Positions 17,077 to 26,005 of a DNA stretch of 33,452 bases are shown in pieces. The translations under genes were made by a program, and so were the position numbers. This DNA comes from Spirirestis rafaelensis WJT71-NPBG6 (GTDB lineage Bacteria > Cyanobacteriota > Cyanobacteriia > Cyanobacteriales > Nostocaceae), in assembly GCA_019359015.1 (NCBI GenBank), contig JAHHID010000077.1:1-33452 (forward strand), in the 5' to 3' direction. Position 1 is the first letter of the stretch, and every line of letters starts with the position of its first letter. The notes under the pieces are model-generated. The model had not been told where the DNA came from. It saw only the letters and a program-made list of their open reading frames with translations, and searched no databases.

Positions 17077-18357
17077 TCACAACACGTCTCTGGCGATATA
17101 ACGTTGCAGTACTTGTGGTATACGCACCGTCCCATCAGGTTGTTGATAATTCTCCAAAATAGCCGCCATTGTGCGTCCCACAGCCAAACCAGAACCGTTT
17201 AAGGTATGCACGAACTGAGTTCCCTTCTTACCAGCCTCTTTGAAGCGAATATCACCCCGTCGCGCTTGGAAGTCGATAAAATTGGAACAGCTAGAAATTT
17301 CTCGATACTTCCCTGATGAAGGCAGCCAAACTTCTAAATCATAAGTTTTGCAAGAAGAAAATCCCAAATCGCCAGTGCATAACTCCATAACTCGATAAGG
17401 CAACTCTAAAGCTTGTAAAATCGCTTCCGCATTTGCCACCAATTTTTCTAGTTCCTCAAAAGAAGTGCTGGGATGAACAAATTTCACCAACTCAATTTTG
17501 TTGAATTGATGCAGGCGAATCAATCCCCGCATATCTCGTCCATAGCTACCAGCCTCTCGCCGAAAACACGGAGTATAAGCACAGTGGTATACAGGTAAAT
17601 CTTCAGCCGCGAGAATTTCACCACGGTAAAGATTAGTTACAGGAACTTCAGCCGTAGGAATTAGCCACAAATCATCATCAGCGCATTTAAAGCTTTCTTC
17701 GGCGAACTTAGGTAACTGACCTGTAGCCGTCATCGACTCAGTATTAACTAAAATCGGTGGACTAATTTCTATATAACCAGCTTGAGTTTGGCGATCGAGC
17801 ATAAACTGAATCAATGCCCTTTCCAACGCTGCACCAGCCCCTATGAGCGTCACAAAGCGGCTTTGAGCAACTTTCACAGCTCGCTCAACATTCAGAATAC
17901 CTAACTTTTCGCCAATTTCCCAATGAGGGAGAATATTCGGGTTCTGAGGAATATAATCATCACCCCAACGGCGTACTTCTACATTTTCTTCCTCATTCTT
18001 ACCAATGCGTGTAGAGTCGCTTGGTAAGTTAGGAAGCGCAAGTACCAGTTCTTCAATTTTGGCTTTTAAGTCTTTTTCCTGGGGTTCCAGTGGACTCAAT
18101 TGCTCTTTAATGAATTTACCCTCATCCCGCAACGCGAGAATTTCTGCTCCTTTCGGGTCAGAACCAGCTTTAATTTTTTTTGGGATTAAACCTGCAATTT
18201 CATTACTACGTGCTTGGAGTTGATTTCGCTTTCCCTCCAATTCCCGTTGTTGCTGATCCAACTCCAAAATAGGCTGAATGTCATACTTATTTCCGCGACT
18301 ATTCAACCGTTCCTGAACTAATTGGGGATTTTCCCGTATTTGCTTAATATCCAGCAC
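17077..18357 (-). CDS. serS: Seryl-tRNA synthetase
   Basis: Charges tRNA-Ser. It has an N-terminal coiled-coil arm (residues about 25-105, [20 protein letters not shown]) and a class II core. Motif 2 is [20 protein letters not shown], and motif 3 is [18 protein letters not shown]. The tRNA/serine-binding segments [14 protein letters not shown] and [20 protein letters not shown] are present. The length of 426 aa is normal. The start is GTG at 18357 (GTG-CTG-GAT-ATT), matching the family N-terminus LDIKQIREN. Confidence 0.97.
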   Translation of the reverse strand: MLDIKQIRENPQLVQERLNSRGNKYDIQPILELDQQQRELEGKRNQLQARSNEIAGLIPKKIKAGSDPKGAEILALRDEGKFIKEQLSPLEPQEKDLKAKIEELVLALPNLPSDSTRIGKNEEENVEVRRWGDDYIPQNPNILPHWEIGEKLGILNVERAVKVAQSRFVTLIGAGAALERALIQFMLDRQTQAGYIEISPPILVNTESMTATGQLPKFAEESFKCADDDLWLIPTAEVPVTNLYRGEILAAEDLPVYHCAYTPCFRREAGSYGRDMRGLIRLHQFNKIELVKFVHPSTSFEELEKLVANAEAILQALELPYRVMELCTGDLGFSSCKTYDLEVWLPSSGKYREISSCSNFIDFQARRGDIRFKEAGKKGTQFVHTLNGSGLAVGRTMAAILENYQQPDGTVRIPQVLQRYIARDVL

Positions 18358-18553
18358 AGATTTTCTCAGTCTCTAGCCTATAATCTTCCAGTCCAACAGA
18401 TCAGCATATACTGATTTTGGCTTGCTATGACCGGAAAAGCAAATAGAACTTATACAGTTGTAACGAAAAACAAGTGAAGGGGGACAAGGTAACAAGGTGA
18501 CAAGGGAACAAGGCGACAATGAGAATAATTCTTTCCCCCTGCTCCCCCTGCCT

Positions 18554-18585
18554 CCCCCACTCCCCCACTCCCCCACTCCCCCACT
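18554..18585. repeat. Four tandem CCCCCACT octamers
   Basis: Four exact 8-bp copies, plus a partial fifth, lie immediately after the stop of the DUF3611 gene and are preceded by CTGCTCCCCCTGCCTC. On the coding strand this is a G-rich tract (AGTGGGGG)n with G-quadruplex potential in the 3' UTR. Confidence 0.85.
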
Positions 18586-18587
18586 CC

Positions 18588-19172
18588 TCATTGCGGTTTA
18601 GTAACGCGATTAAGTAGCCAAATCGTCCCAGCCAACCCGATAAAGTGAGCAACAAGGGTTTGCGTGTTTGCCTGTACAACAACAATATCTAGGGCACTAA
18701 TAATTTGAGAAGGATTAATTTGTAAAAGTCCTGAACCTTGTTGCGGTAAAGTTAATGCCTTCGCCAACAAAGCGCCAACGATCGCTTCTGCGCCCACTAG
18801 CGCTAGTATCAATCCAACTAAATTGACTATTAACCCCGTTCGTAAGAGTACCATCGTCTCTGCCTTCCGGGGACGATTGTTAGGATTGGTGGATTGCAAT
18901 TGTCTGGCGATTCTGGTATAACGAAAAGCCCAAAATATAGAGGCTGCTAAATTAATTACCGCAGCTACTGCAAAAAATATACCTAAACCAGTTCCCACAG
19001 CCGTTTGATTAGCATTCGTGTTGCGAATCAAGCTGGCAAACACCAAAATTCCGCTAGCAATTACCCCCAATACTAACTGCGCCCAAAAGCTAATCCATCC
19101 TGTAAGACGAAATGTTTGGGCTATTTCCGAAAGGGGTGAGGAAGAAGATTGCGATCTGGGCTTTTCTGACAT
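18588..19172 (-). CDS. DUF3611 family membrane protein
   Basis: 194 aa with four predicted TM helices, around WISFWAQLVLGVIASGILVF, TGLGIFFAVAAVINLAASIF, GLIVNLVGLILALVGAEAIV and LVAHFIGLAGTIWLLNRV. The pattern and the central R-(Y)-T-R-I-A-R-Q-L loop fit cyanobacterial/plastid DUF3611 proteins (thylakoid or plasma membrane, function unknown). I start at ATG 19172 (MSEKPRSQ); a TTG four codons upstream is less likely. A Ser-rich cytoplasmic N-terminus precedes TM1. Confidence 0.82.
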   Translation of the reverse strand: MSEKPRSQSSSSPLSEIAQTFRLTGWISFWAQLVLGVIASGILVFASLIRNTNANQTAVGTGLGIFFAVAAVINLAASIFWAFRYTRIARQLQSTNPNNRPRKAETMVLLRTGLIVNLVGLILALVGAEAIVGALLAKALTLPQQGSGLLQINPSQIISALDIVVVQANTQTLVAHFIGLAGTIWLLNRVTKPQ

Positions 19173-19432
19173 AGCGATCACCAACGTGCGCTTACGCTTG
19201 CTAAATTTACTATCACACTTACCAGAAAGGATAAGAGTATCTCAAGTACACAAGTCAGTACTTAATCTCATCTGTGCTGTTGTCAACAGCTTCTTTCAGC
19301 TTTAAACCACTATTTCACATAGCTTAATTCTTTCGGATTGACACTGGGATAATCACCGTAAAAAAAGTGTTTATTAAGTTTTAAAAAAAAAACGCATTTT
19401 GCATTTAAAATTGCTTAGACGGCATCTTATGC

Positions 19433-19622
19433 TTAAGCAGTTCTAACGATCTCGGCATCACTTGACACAAGGATGGCGGTATATTCGTTATCCCATTGCT
19501 CCTCATCACACCGCAAGCTCGCTTGGGTAGAGGTGTAATTTTTTGCGCCTCTAAAAGTAGCATACCCGTCCTACGTTTAACCGCAGGAACTGCTGTAATG
19601 TTTGCGCTTTGGCAATAAAGCC
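19433..19622 (-). pseudogene. Decayed coding fragment, unrecognised
   Basis: The minus strand carries two protein-like segments in different frames. The first is GFIAKAQTLQQFLRLNVGR-VCYF (19622 to about 19554, ending in TAG). The second is RGAKNYTSTQASLRCDEEQ then WDNEYTAILVSSDAEIVRTA (to TAA at 19433). A one-base shift near the TAG joins them into about 60 residues. Composition looks protein-like rather than random, but no start codon remains and I do not recognise a family. The remainder of the 19173-19726 gap is AT-rich; it likely holds the padR promoter. Confidence 0.35.
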
Positions 19623-19726
19623 TTATTAGCGTTAAATATTTACTAATCAGGAGGGTAGCACTATATACTAACCATAGAAATTACAGGTTCAACAACTATA
19701 AGGCATTTTTTAGCCATTCACTAACC

Positions 19727-20074
19727 ATGAAACTTGAGGATATATATCAATTCTTTGAGAATCCTCCGCCAACTTACCTCTGTCAGGAACTAGCAGTTTG
19801 TTACATTTTGCATATTTTGCTAGAAAGTGAATCCTACGGTACTGAGTTGATCCAGAAATTGGAAAACGAATATCCTACCTATAGGCTTTCGGACACTGTA
19901 CTTTACAGTGCGATTAAATTTCTGGAAGACCAAAAGGCAATCACTGGGTATTGGAAGAAACTCGAAGGACGCGGACGCCCCCGGCGGATGTACCAAGTTT
20001 CCCCAGAATGGCTTTCTTTAGCGCAGGATTTAGCTCGGTTGTGGCAAGAATACATACAGCGGAGGACAAATTAA
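19727..20074 (+). CDS. PadR-family winged-helix transcriptional regulator
   Basis: 115 aa. The PadR winged helix-turn-helix is visible in CQELAVCYILHILLESESYG, TELIQKLENEYPTYRLSDTV, LYSAIKFLEDQKAITGYWKK and the wing EGRGRPRRMYQVSPE. It lacks the long C-terminal dimer helix region of large PadR proteins, as in compact cyanobacterial members (the clock-associated Pex protein is also a PadR fold; no claim of orthology). It is followed after 52 nt by the CCB1-like gene on the same strand, a probable operon. Confidence 0.85.
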   Translation: MKLEDIYQFFENPPPTYLCQELAVCYILHILLESESYGTELIQKLENEYPTYRLSDTVLYSAIKFLEDQKAITGYWKKLEGRGRPRRMYQVSPEWLSLAQDLARLWQEYIQRRTN

Positions 20075-20126
20075 CGAATAATTAATAATGAATAAGTCTC
20101 CTCCACTAAAAAACTAACAATTTCCT

Positions 20127-20657
20127 ATGGATACTACTATTCTGCCATCCACGTTGCTGTTAACTGTGTTGTTATCGGTCGGGTTGTTTTTCTTTATCCG
20201 TGCCTCGACCAAAGACCGGATAGAAAAAGCGCAACTAGTGTCCACTCTCGACGAAGATACTTTAATGCCTAAAATAAAGGAGTATTTTCGATCGCGGTCT
20301 TACCGAGTGGCAGCGGTAGACTCTCAACAAAACCAAGTTACGTTTGAAGGGTTTGTTAGACCCAGCTGGTTTTTGGCTTTGTTTTTAACTTTTTTAGCAG
20401 CGGCGGGTATTACTTCTCTATCGTTAGTGTTGTCGCTGCTTTTTCCTAGCCTGAGTAAGGTGTTTGTAGGAATGGTACTGCTGTCGCCCTTGAGTGGTAT
20501 TTATTATTGGAAAAAAGCCGGAAGACTTGAGAAGGTATTGCTCAAAGTAGAAGCAACTGAAAGCCAAAAAGACTTCCCAAGTAAAATAACTGTAATTGCC
20601 CATCGAGATGAACTCAGCGAGTTCCAGAGGGAATTACAGCTACAAATTTCCGAATAA
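20127..20657 (+). CDS. CCB1-like cofactor assembly of complex C (cytochrome b6 heme c-n) protein
   Basis: 176 aa membrane protein. TM1 is at the N-terminus (LLLTVLLSVGLFFFIRAS), followed by a soluble stretch (KIKEYFRSRSYRVAAVDSQQ). The conserved VTFEGFVRPSWFLALFLTFL leads into TM2 and TM3, then YYWKKAGRLEKVLLKVEA. This matches my knowledge of the DUF3529/CCB1 family, which acts in covalent attachment of heme c-n to cytochrome b6 in plastids. The role in this cyanobacterium is inferred. It lies 52 nt after padR. Confidence 0.72.
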   Translation: MDTTILPSTLLLTVLLSVGLFFFIRASTKDRIEKAQLVSTLDEDTLMPKIKEYFRSRSYRVAAVDSQQNQVTFEGFVRPSWFLALFLTFLAAAGITSLSLVLSLLFPSLSKVFVGMVLLSPLSGIYYWKKAGRLEKVLLKVEATESQKDFPSKITVIAHRDELSEFQRELQLQISE

Positions 20658-20819
20658 TCATTGTTTGAGCATGTTTCATGACTCAGATCTAGGCTGGTGA
20701 CGAAAAAAACACTTTACCTGGGGAAAAAAATATTAAATTTCACTCGTAATGCCGTTGAAAGTTTCTTTTTGCCAAAGCAATAAACTTTCCGGAGGAAACA
20801 TAACTCACTTTGTTATTAC

Positions 20820-20849
20820 TTTTACGCGCTACTTGTGTGGTGCGTAAAA
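20820..20849. other. TTTTACGC / GCGTAAAA hairpin in a 480-nt gene-free gap
   Basis: Perfect 8-bp inverted repeat (20820-20827 and 20842-20849) with a 14-nt loop, 25 nt after a strong GGAGG. It sits between the CCB1-like gene and DUF3155. A 63-codon TTG-initiated ORF covers it but looks non-coding. Nothing else is recognisable in 20658-21141. Confidence 0.4.
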
Positions 20850-21141
20850 TTATATTTGTTTCCAGAGGGGCTTTCCGCTTGAACAAATACTTGCTTTATC
20901 AAATTCGCGCTATAGGCGATCGCTTTATTCCCACTCCTTTTAAGTACAAAATAATACAAACAACCAACCCTGGCAAACAAGCGCAGTTTGATAGGGGTTG
21001 ATTGTTTGATAATCTAGACTAGCTTGACTGGCAAATCAGCTGCAAACTTAAAAAAAATTGAAATTTTTAAATAACTGAACAATTTTGCCAGTTAATAATT
21101 GTCACAAGCCCCACTCAATCTGTAAGACAACTATTGATTTT

Positions 21142-21456
21142 TCAACGGCTAGCCAGAGCCATTTCTTGACCTGAAGGATTTTCTAATACCCTCAAGCTAG
21201 GAAACAGAAAATGGTTCTCTTCTACGTATTGAGCACCAAACAGCCCCTTTTCTGCCCAGAAATAACGGTCTGTGGTGTGTTCATTCCGCTTTACGAGTAG
21301 CAAGGCGGGCGGCAATATACCTTCAGCTTGAATGAATTTTCTCGCTGCTGTCACAGGCTTCTCTTCGCCGCTTTCGATGCTATATTGAGGCACATGCTCT
21401 AGGATACGTCGCCCTTCTTGGCGACGACGACTCTTCCGTTTGCGTCTCCTTGCCAA
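21142..21456 (-). CDS. DUF3155 family protein
   Basis: 104 aa, conserved in cyanobacteria. It has a very basic start (ARRRKRKSRRRQEGRRI) followed by LEHVPQYSIESGEEKPVTAA, RKFIQAEGILPPALLLVKRN, EHTTDRYFWAEKGLFGAQYV and ENHFLFPSLR. The basic N-terminus suggests nucleic-acid binding, which is inference. The start is the TTG at 21456: it is preceded at 8 nt by GAGGAGG, the clearest Shine-Dalgarno in this window. A TTG seven codons further up would place that Shine-Dalgarno inside the gene. Confidence 0.83.
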   Translation of the reverse strand: MARRRKRKSRRRQEGRRILEHVPQYSIESGEEKPVTAARKFIQAEGILPPALLLVKRNEHTTDRYFWAEKGLFGAQYVEENHFLFPSLRVLENPSGQEMALASR

Positions 21457-21671
21457 CCTATTTTCCTCCTCTTTCAAGCTACACAGATTGTAGTGATAGC
21501 TACAAAATCCGTCGCTATTATATAAGTTCTAGTAAAAAAAATCAATAGTTTCTTAAGTTTTAATACAAAAAAAGTAATACTTGTGAATGTAAAGAAATTA
21601 AAAGGAACGAAGTATATAATCCCAAAGAGCAAAGCATTAGTTGCAAGTTTTAGTTAAGCTTTATTAAATGA

Positions 21672-21712
21672 ATGAGGGAAAAACTAAGCTATGTTACTTA
21701 ATCATCCCTCAT
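21672..21712. other. ATGAGGGA / TCCCTCAT inverted repeat upstream of the kinase gene
   Basis: 8-bp perfect arms (21672-21679, 21705-21712) with a 25-nt loop, ending 29 nt before the histidine kinase start. It may be an operator or a leader hairpin. Confidence 0.35.
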
Positions 21713-21741
21713 ATTCTGTAATTTTAAGCAAGATGTGAAAA

Positions 21742-23073
21742 ATGTTAATGTCTGCCAGTTCTGAGTTTGTTACTCTGTGCCAAGAGCAAATCGCACTGTT
21801 AACCCAAGGACTGGGAGCAACTCTGAGTGTTGTATATTTGACACAAGAATTGGCAGAGGCGACGACAGGTGAAGCAAAACTAATTCCGATAGTGGTTTAC
21901 CCGGATACGGCAGTAGTTCGGTTCATAGATGACAGTGCCGAGGCGACAGCACGCAAGTCTTTTATAGTGAGAAATGCTATAGCATTACCGAAGCTGAAGC
22001 AAAAGTTATTGCCACCATCAGCATCCCAAACGCCAAATGAGGCGCAACCGCCTTTACAAGAAGAATATGTATTAAATGGCAATCAAATTGTTTTACCTCT
22101 AATCCACGAAGGTGTAATGATGGGATTGTTGGTCACAGCCAGAGAAGACAGAGGATGGGATGAAAAAGAGCGCAGTGAAATTCAAAGAATAGCCCAAACT
22201 CTGGCGATCGCAATCATTTTAGATCAGCGTCGAGCCTGGTTAGAGCACTCGTTGAATCAACAACAAATTATCCAAGAAAAACAACGGGATTTACTGGATA
22301 ACTTATTGCATCAATTTCGCAACCCGCTTACAGCTTTGCGGACTTTTGGCAAACTACTTCTCAAGCGACTGCGATCAGGCGATCCTAACCGGGAAGTAGC
22401 CGCGAGTATAGTTCGAGAAAGCGATCGCCTCCAAGAATTACTGCAACAGTTCGATAAAGTCATTGATTTAACAGCAGCAGATTTAGCACCGTTCAAACTT
22501 CCAGATAAAGAAGTATTTGTAGAAGCAACTGTGCAAAACGAGCCAAAACCAGCGCTCTTATTACCCGGAAGCGAAGAAAAAGAAGCTGACTGCGCTTTAG
22601 TCGATATCTTAAATCCATTATTAGCGTCAGCCAAAGCGATCGCCCAAGAAAGAAAACTGCAATTAATTTCGGAAATTCCAGTAAATTTACCTTTAGTTCG
22701 CGCTAATTTCAAAACATTACGAGAAGTATTAAGTAATGTTATCGACAACGCATTGAAATACACTTTTGCTGGAGGTAAGATTTTAATTCAAGCAGGGCAA
22801 GAAAAACCTCATTTTTGCGGAATTGCTATCAGTGATAATGGTCCTGGGATTCCCCAACAAGATTTAGAACATCTCGGAGAACGACATTATCGAGGTGTAC
22901 AAGCCAAAACAGAAATTCCTGGTTCTGGATTAGGGCTAGCGATCGCTAAACAATTAATAGAACAAATGCAGGGCGAAATTGAAGTTTTCAGCCCTGCAAT
23001 TAACTCAGTTATTAAATCACCCGATGCGCCGGGAACCACTTTTATAATTTGGTTGCCGATTGTTGAGAGTTAG
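21742..23073 (+). CDS. GAF-type sensor histidine kinase, Hik2/CSK-like
   Basis: 443 aa, soluble. An N-terminal GAF-like sensor covers residues about 8-165 (FVTLCQEQIALLTQGLGATL, GVMMGLLVTAREDRGWDEKE). The dimerisation helix carries the phosphoacceptor in LLHQFRNPLTALRTFGKLLL (His190), then the HATPase domain: N box LREVLSNVIDNALKY, G1 ISDNGPGIP and G2 GSGLGLAIAKQL. The H-box HQxRNPLTALRTFGK and the early cysteine (Cys13) recall cyanobacterial Hik2 and its plastid homologue CSK. Those sense plastoquinone redox state and bind an Fe-S cluster. Orthology is inferred from memory. No response regulator is adjacent. Either of two ATGs (21742, 21748) may start it. Confidence 0.85.
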   Translation: MLMSASSEFVTLCQEQIALLTQGLGATLSVVYLTQELAEATTGEAKLIPIVVYPDTAVVRFIDDSAEATARKSFIVRNAIALPKLKQKLLPPSASQTPNEAQPPLQEEYVLNGNQIVLPLIHEGVMMGLLVTAREDRGWDEKERSEIQRIAQTLAIAIILDQRRAWLEHSLNQQQIIQEKQRDLLDNLLHQFRNPLTALRTFGKLLLKRLRSGDPNREVAASIVRESDRLQELLQQFDKVIDLTAADLAPFKLPDKEVFVEATVQNEPKPALLLPGSEEKEADCALVDILNPLLASAKAIAQERKLQLISEIPVNLPLVRANFKTLREVLSNVIDNALKYTFAGGKILIQAGQEKPHFCGIAISDNGPGIPQQDLEHLGERHYRGVQAKTEIPGSGLGLAIAKQLIEQMQGEIEVFSPAINSVIKSPDAPGTTFIIWLPIVES

Positions 23074-23080
23074 GAGTTAG

Positions 23081-23165
23081 TTGATACTTGTTGCTTGAAG
23101 TGTTGGAGCGTTGTTCTATTGTTCTACTACCCACTACCCACTAACTACTATCCACTAACTACTAA
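23081..23165. repeat. ACCCACTA / ACTAACTACT repeat array
   Basis: Degenerate heptamer/octamer units (CTACCCA, CTAACTA) run up to the stop codon of the SLH gene between two convergent genes; GGAGTTAG at the left edge is the opposite-strand counterpart. Confidence 0.65.
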
Positions 23166-24407
23166 CTATTTCAGTGAAACTTGGAAGTCTTGATTGATTG
23201 TCATTTGTAAATCAGTGTCTGGGTCGATTGCGATTAAGTCAACGCTCTTTTTACCAAAGAATAGACCAACCAACGCGCCGATACCAGCGCCACCCAAGAC
23301 TTCTTCTGCACGGATAGCGCGATCGCCTGTGACAGCAGAGACGGCAGCAGCGGCACCTGCGCCTAATACAGTATTCTTAATAATTGCCGAACTACTAGTG
23401 CCCTTTTTAACTGTTTCAGTTTTGCTAATTACTTCAGAAGTAGCGTTGATTTGATACTCTTGACCTGAAGGCAAAACTAATTTCTGAGCAACAAATTGAG
23501 AACCACCTTTAACTGGTTTAAGTTGACCGACAACCTGACTACCAGCGGGAATTACAATAGTTCCTTCTTGTGTTACCACATTTTGCGCCACTGTGAGTGT
23601 CAAAGGTGCTGTTTCTTCCTTAGTGACCAGAATTTTTTCTGCTTTGTCGTACTTGATAGGAATAGCTGTTCCTTGAGGGATTTTTACAGCTACAGGTGTG
23701 GGAGTAGTTGATTGAGTCGCGACAATGTAAGGCGAGTTAATTGCGGAAACTTGATTGGTGCTAACCAACGCTTGATAGATAAAAGCCGCTACCTGTGCTC
23801 GTGTCGCAGTTTGCGTAGGATTGAGGAAGTTAACATTAGGATAGTTGACGACAATTCGCTTTTCAGTCGCTGCGGCGATAGGATTGCGGGCATAGCCAGC
23901 GATATTAGAAGAGTCGTTGTAATATTGCAGAGTGCTTTCAGCGTTACTGCTAGCAGAATATTCTAGACCGTTGGCGAGGGAAACTAAAACCTGTTGGCGA
24001 GGAATAGCTTGGTTAGGCTCGAAGCGATTGCCGGGATATCCTGATAAGAAACCAGTGCTATAAGCTTCTTGAATGGCGCTGTATGCCCAGTAATTGCTAG
24101 CTACATCGTTAAATCGAGTTGCTTCCCGTTTTGGCGCTTTTTGGAAAGCTTTGCGGATCATCGCGGCGAATTGAGCGCGGGTTACTGGTTCTTCTGGGCG
24201 AAATGTACCATCAGGAAAGCCAGCGATGACGCCTCGTTCTGATAATTTTTGAATAAACTCTCCTGCCCAATAGTTAGAGTTAACATCAGAAAAAGTTGTT
24301 TGAGCAAATGATGGTGCAGGTGCAATGAAGGGTGCTATAGCACCTGCTGTTACGCTCAAACTCATCAGTGCAGCTGTTCCAGATTTGCAGCGATTTAAAC
24401 TAAACAT
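23166..24407 (-). CDS. S-layer-homology (SLH) domain exported protein with glycine-zipper-like C-terminal module
   Basis: 413 aa from ATG 24407, which has AGAAAGGA upstream. The signal peptide ends at PAPSFA/QTT. Three SLH repeats follow: TFSDVNSNYWAGEFIQKLSE with FPDGTFRPEEPVTRAQFAAM; FNDVASNYWAYSAIQEA with YPGNRFEPNQAIPRQQ; and a weaker third ending TQTATRAQVAAFIYQAL. The C-terminal 180 residues (IPQGTAIPIKYDKAEKI, IPAGSQVVGQLKPV, TGDRAIRAEEVLGGAGIGAL) are shared with the next gene upstream. SLH proteins anchor the envelope by binding peptidoglycan-linked polymers. VPAG-type beta modules resemble TrbI/VirB10-like folds, but that is inference. Confidence 0.88.
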   Translation of the reverse strand: MFSLNRCKSGTAALMSLSVTAGAIAPFIAPAPSFAQTTFSDVNSNYWAGEFIQKLSERGVIAGFPDGTFRPEEPVTRAQFAAMIRKAFQKAPKREATRFNDVASNYWAYSAIQEAYSTGFLSGYPGNRFEPNQAIPRQQVLVSLANGLEYSASSNAESTLQYYNDSSNIAGYARNPIAAATEKRIVVNYPNVNFLNPTQTATRAQVAAFIYQALVSTNQVSAINSPYIVATQSTTPTPVAVKIPQGTAIPIKYDKAEKILVTKEETAPLTLTVAQNVVTQEGTIVIPAGSQVVGQLKPVKGGSQFVAQKLVLPSGQEYQINATSEVISKTETVKKGTSSSAIIKNTVLGAGAAAAVSAVTGDRAIRAEEVLGGAGIGALVGLFFGKKSVDLIAIDPDTDLQMTINQDFQVSLK

Positions 24408-24425
24408 TGAATCCTTTCTCCCCAC

Positions 24426-25249
24426 AATACTCTTTTCTTCTGTTAATTAAAGACAATCTGTCAGATAAATAGTTCCAAGCTATTTCTGGCTTTTGTCAAT
24501 AGTTTTAGTTGGCTATAACAGTCAAAATCTTGCTATTTTTTAGCCAAGTTTCGGGCTATTTGCACCTAGTTAGATCAAGTTTATTTAATTGCTTTTTTAA
24601 AAAATTGCCTTTAAGCATGACAAACTACTCACTGATGAGCAGTCTGAGCAATGACATAAGTATTTAAATAATCCTTGATATTCAGTAAGACGTGCCGTTA
24701 AAAAAATAGTTGCGGAAAAATTTATTTTTTTTTACTGTTTATTAATCTGGATTCAATCTCCACCCAAACGTTGTAAAAACCAATCCAATCTAGCTTTGGC
24801 AACAATTCGGTTTTGAGTAGGATAAGTATCGTTCTAAAATATAATGTCACCTAACTGACTGCCGACATCCCTCAATCTACTGCAAAGTAACAGTAAGGGT
24901 GCGTGATAAAAGCGGGAGGGAAAAGATACATCTAGTTGCAGCTTTGTGGCTAGCTAAGTTCTTCCGGGAGATGGACAACACAAGAGAGTCGCTGATAGCT
25001 TGGACAGTGGCAGAGGGTGGATGAAAATCGACATCCATACATTTCTCAGGCAACATCTCCAGTGGATAATCTAGCTAATCACATTTTGCACAAAAAAAAT
25101 TGATATTATTTAATTACTCACTATAAAACCCATAACTTTTGATTTAGCGATAAAAGTCAATAAAAAGAAGGTAATCTTATCGCGCATATTTTGAGTATGG
25201 CTGGGTTTATACGGTTAGGTGTAAGAGATTACTATATTAAATTTGTCAC
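24426..25249. other. Gene-poor AT-rich gap between the two paralogues
   Basis: About 900 nt without a convincing gene. It likely holds the SLH gene promoter near 24430-24600. A short GTG-initiated open stretch on the plus strand (24899-25024, VRDKSGREKIHLVAALW and on) faintly recalls an ISAs1 transposase core (IHLV-S/A-A) but continues unlike it. I do not call it a gene. Confidence 0.5.
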
Positions 25250-25296
25250 TGAAAAAGTTAGGCGATCGCACACACATGTTAGAGTGGCGATCGCCT
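25250..25296 (-). terminator. HIP1-built rho-independent terminator
   Basis: AGGCGATCGC (25260-25269) and GCGATCGCCT (25287-25296) form a perfect 10-bp stem with a 17-nt loop. On the minus strand it is followed by AACTTTTTC, 40 nt after the stop of the 222-aa exported protein. Both arms contain the HIP1 octamer. Confidence 0.75.
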
Positions 25297-25336
25297 ATAA
25301 ACGATTATTAAATTCACGACTTAACTAAACTTAAGC

Positions 25337-26005
25337 CTAGTAATTGCTGCGGGATACTACCAAGTTAGAACGCAAAGTCACATTTAAATCTTGTTCTGGC
25401 TTGAGAACGAAGACATTAGTTTCCTTTTTCCGCAACAGCACACTTGCAGCAGCACCAGCTGCCGCACCACCAATCGGTTCTAAGGCTTGAATTCTGCGAT
25501 CGCCTGTAATTAGTGAAATCGCACTTGCAGCACCTGCACCGATCGCTGCATCTGTTAAAATTCTACCTGTATCAGCTCCTTTGCTGATTTTTTCAGTTCT
25601 GGTAATTACCGGAGAAGAAGCATTTATATACTGACGCTGACCAGAAGCAAAAACTAACTCTTGAGCAACGAATTGAACAGCTTGCTTACCATTTCTAGTT
25701 ACTGGTTGCAACTGTCCGACAACTTGAGTTCCCGCAGGAACTAATACATTTCTGGCGCTATCAATAATGTTGGTTGCAACTGTCAGTGTTAAGGGGACAG
25801 TTTCCCCAGGAGTAACAACAACTTTGTCTTTGTCGTAAGCTACAGGAAATGTCACTCCGGTAGGAATAGAAACTGATCTAGATTGACCATAAATGCGTTG
25901 TGCGCTAGCAGGTGTGGATACAAACATGGGGGCAATAGCACCTGTGCTAATTGCCATTGACATGAGTGCAGCCGTTGCATATTTCCAGCGGTTAGGGCGA
26001 GTCAT
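25337..26005 (-). CDS. Exported protein, SLH-less paralogue of the downstream gene
   Basis: 222 aa from ATG 26005. That start aligns the signal peptide (NRWKYATAALMSMAISTGAI, cleavage after ASA) with that of the SLH protein (NRCKSGTAALMSLSVTAGAI). The mature part matches only the C-terminal module of that protein: VPAGTQVVGQLQPV, QFVAQELVFASGQRQYINAS, then TGDRRIQALEPIGGAAAGAA, a Gly/Ala-rich zipper. It ends VFVLKPEQDLNVTLRSNLVV. It is probably periplasmic or envelope-associated with a small-residue helix. The function is unknown. A tandem duplication with SLH gain or loss is the simplest history. Confidence 0.83.
   Translation of the reverse strand: MTRPNRWKYATAALMSMAISTGAIAPMFVSTPASAQRIYGQSRSVSIPTGVTFPVAYDKDKVVVTPGETVPLTLTVATNIIDSARNVLVPAGTQVVGQLQPVTRNGKQAVQFVAQELVFASGQRQYINASSPVITRTEKISKGADTGRILTDAAIGAGAASAISLITGDRRIQALEPIGGAAAGAAASVLLRKKETNVFVLKPEQDLNVTLRSNLVVSRSNY

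Noticed and set aside
20810-21001. 63-codon ORF starting TTG
   Set aside because: Rare start, Shine-Dalgarno 14 nt away, unlikely composition, no family resemblance; a chance ORF across a hairpin and a HIP1 octamer.
24620-24660. CTGATGAG motif suggesting a hammerhead ribozyme
   Set aside because: The second conserved core GAAA and three flanking stems are absent; the following bases cannot form the fold.
24899-25024. ISAs1-like transposase fragment
   Set aside because: Only a short IHLVAAL string resembles the family; the following residues do not continue it.
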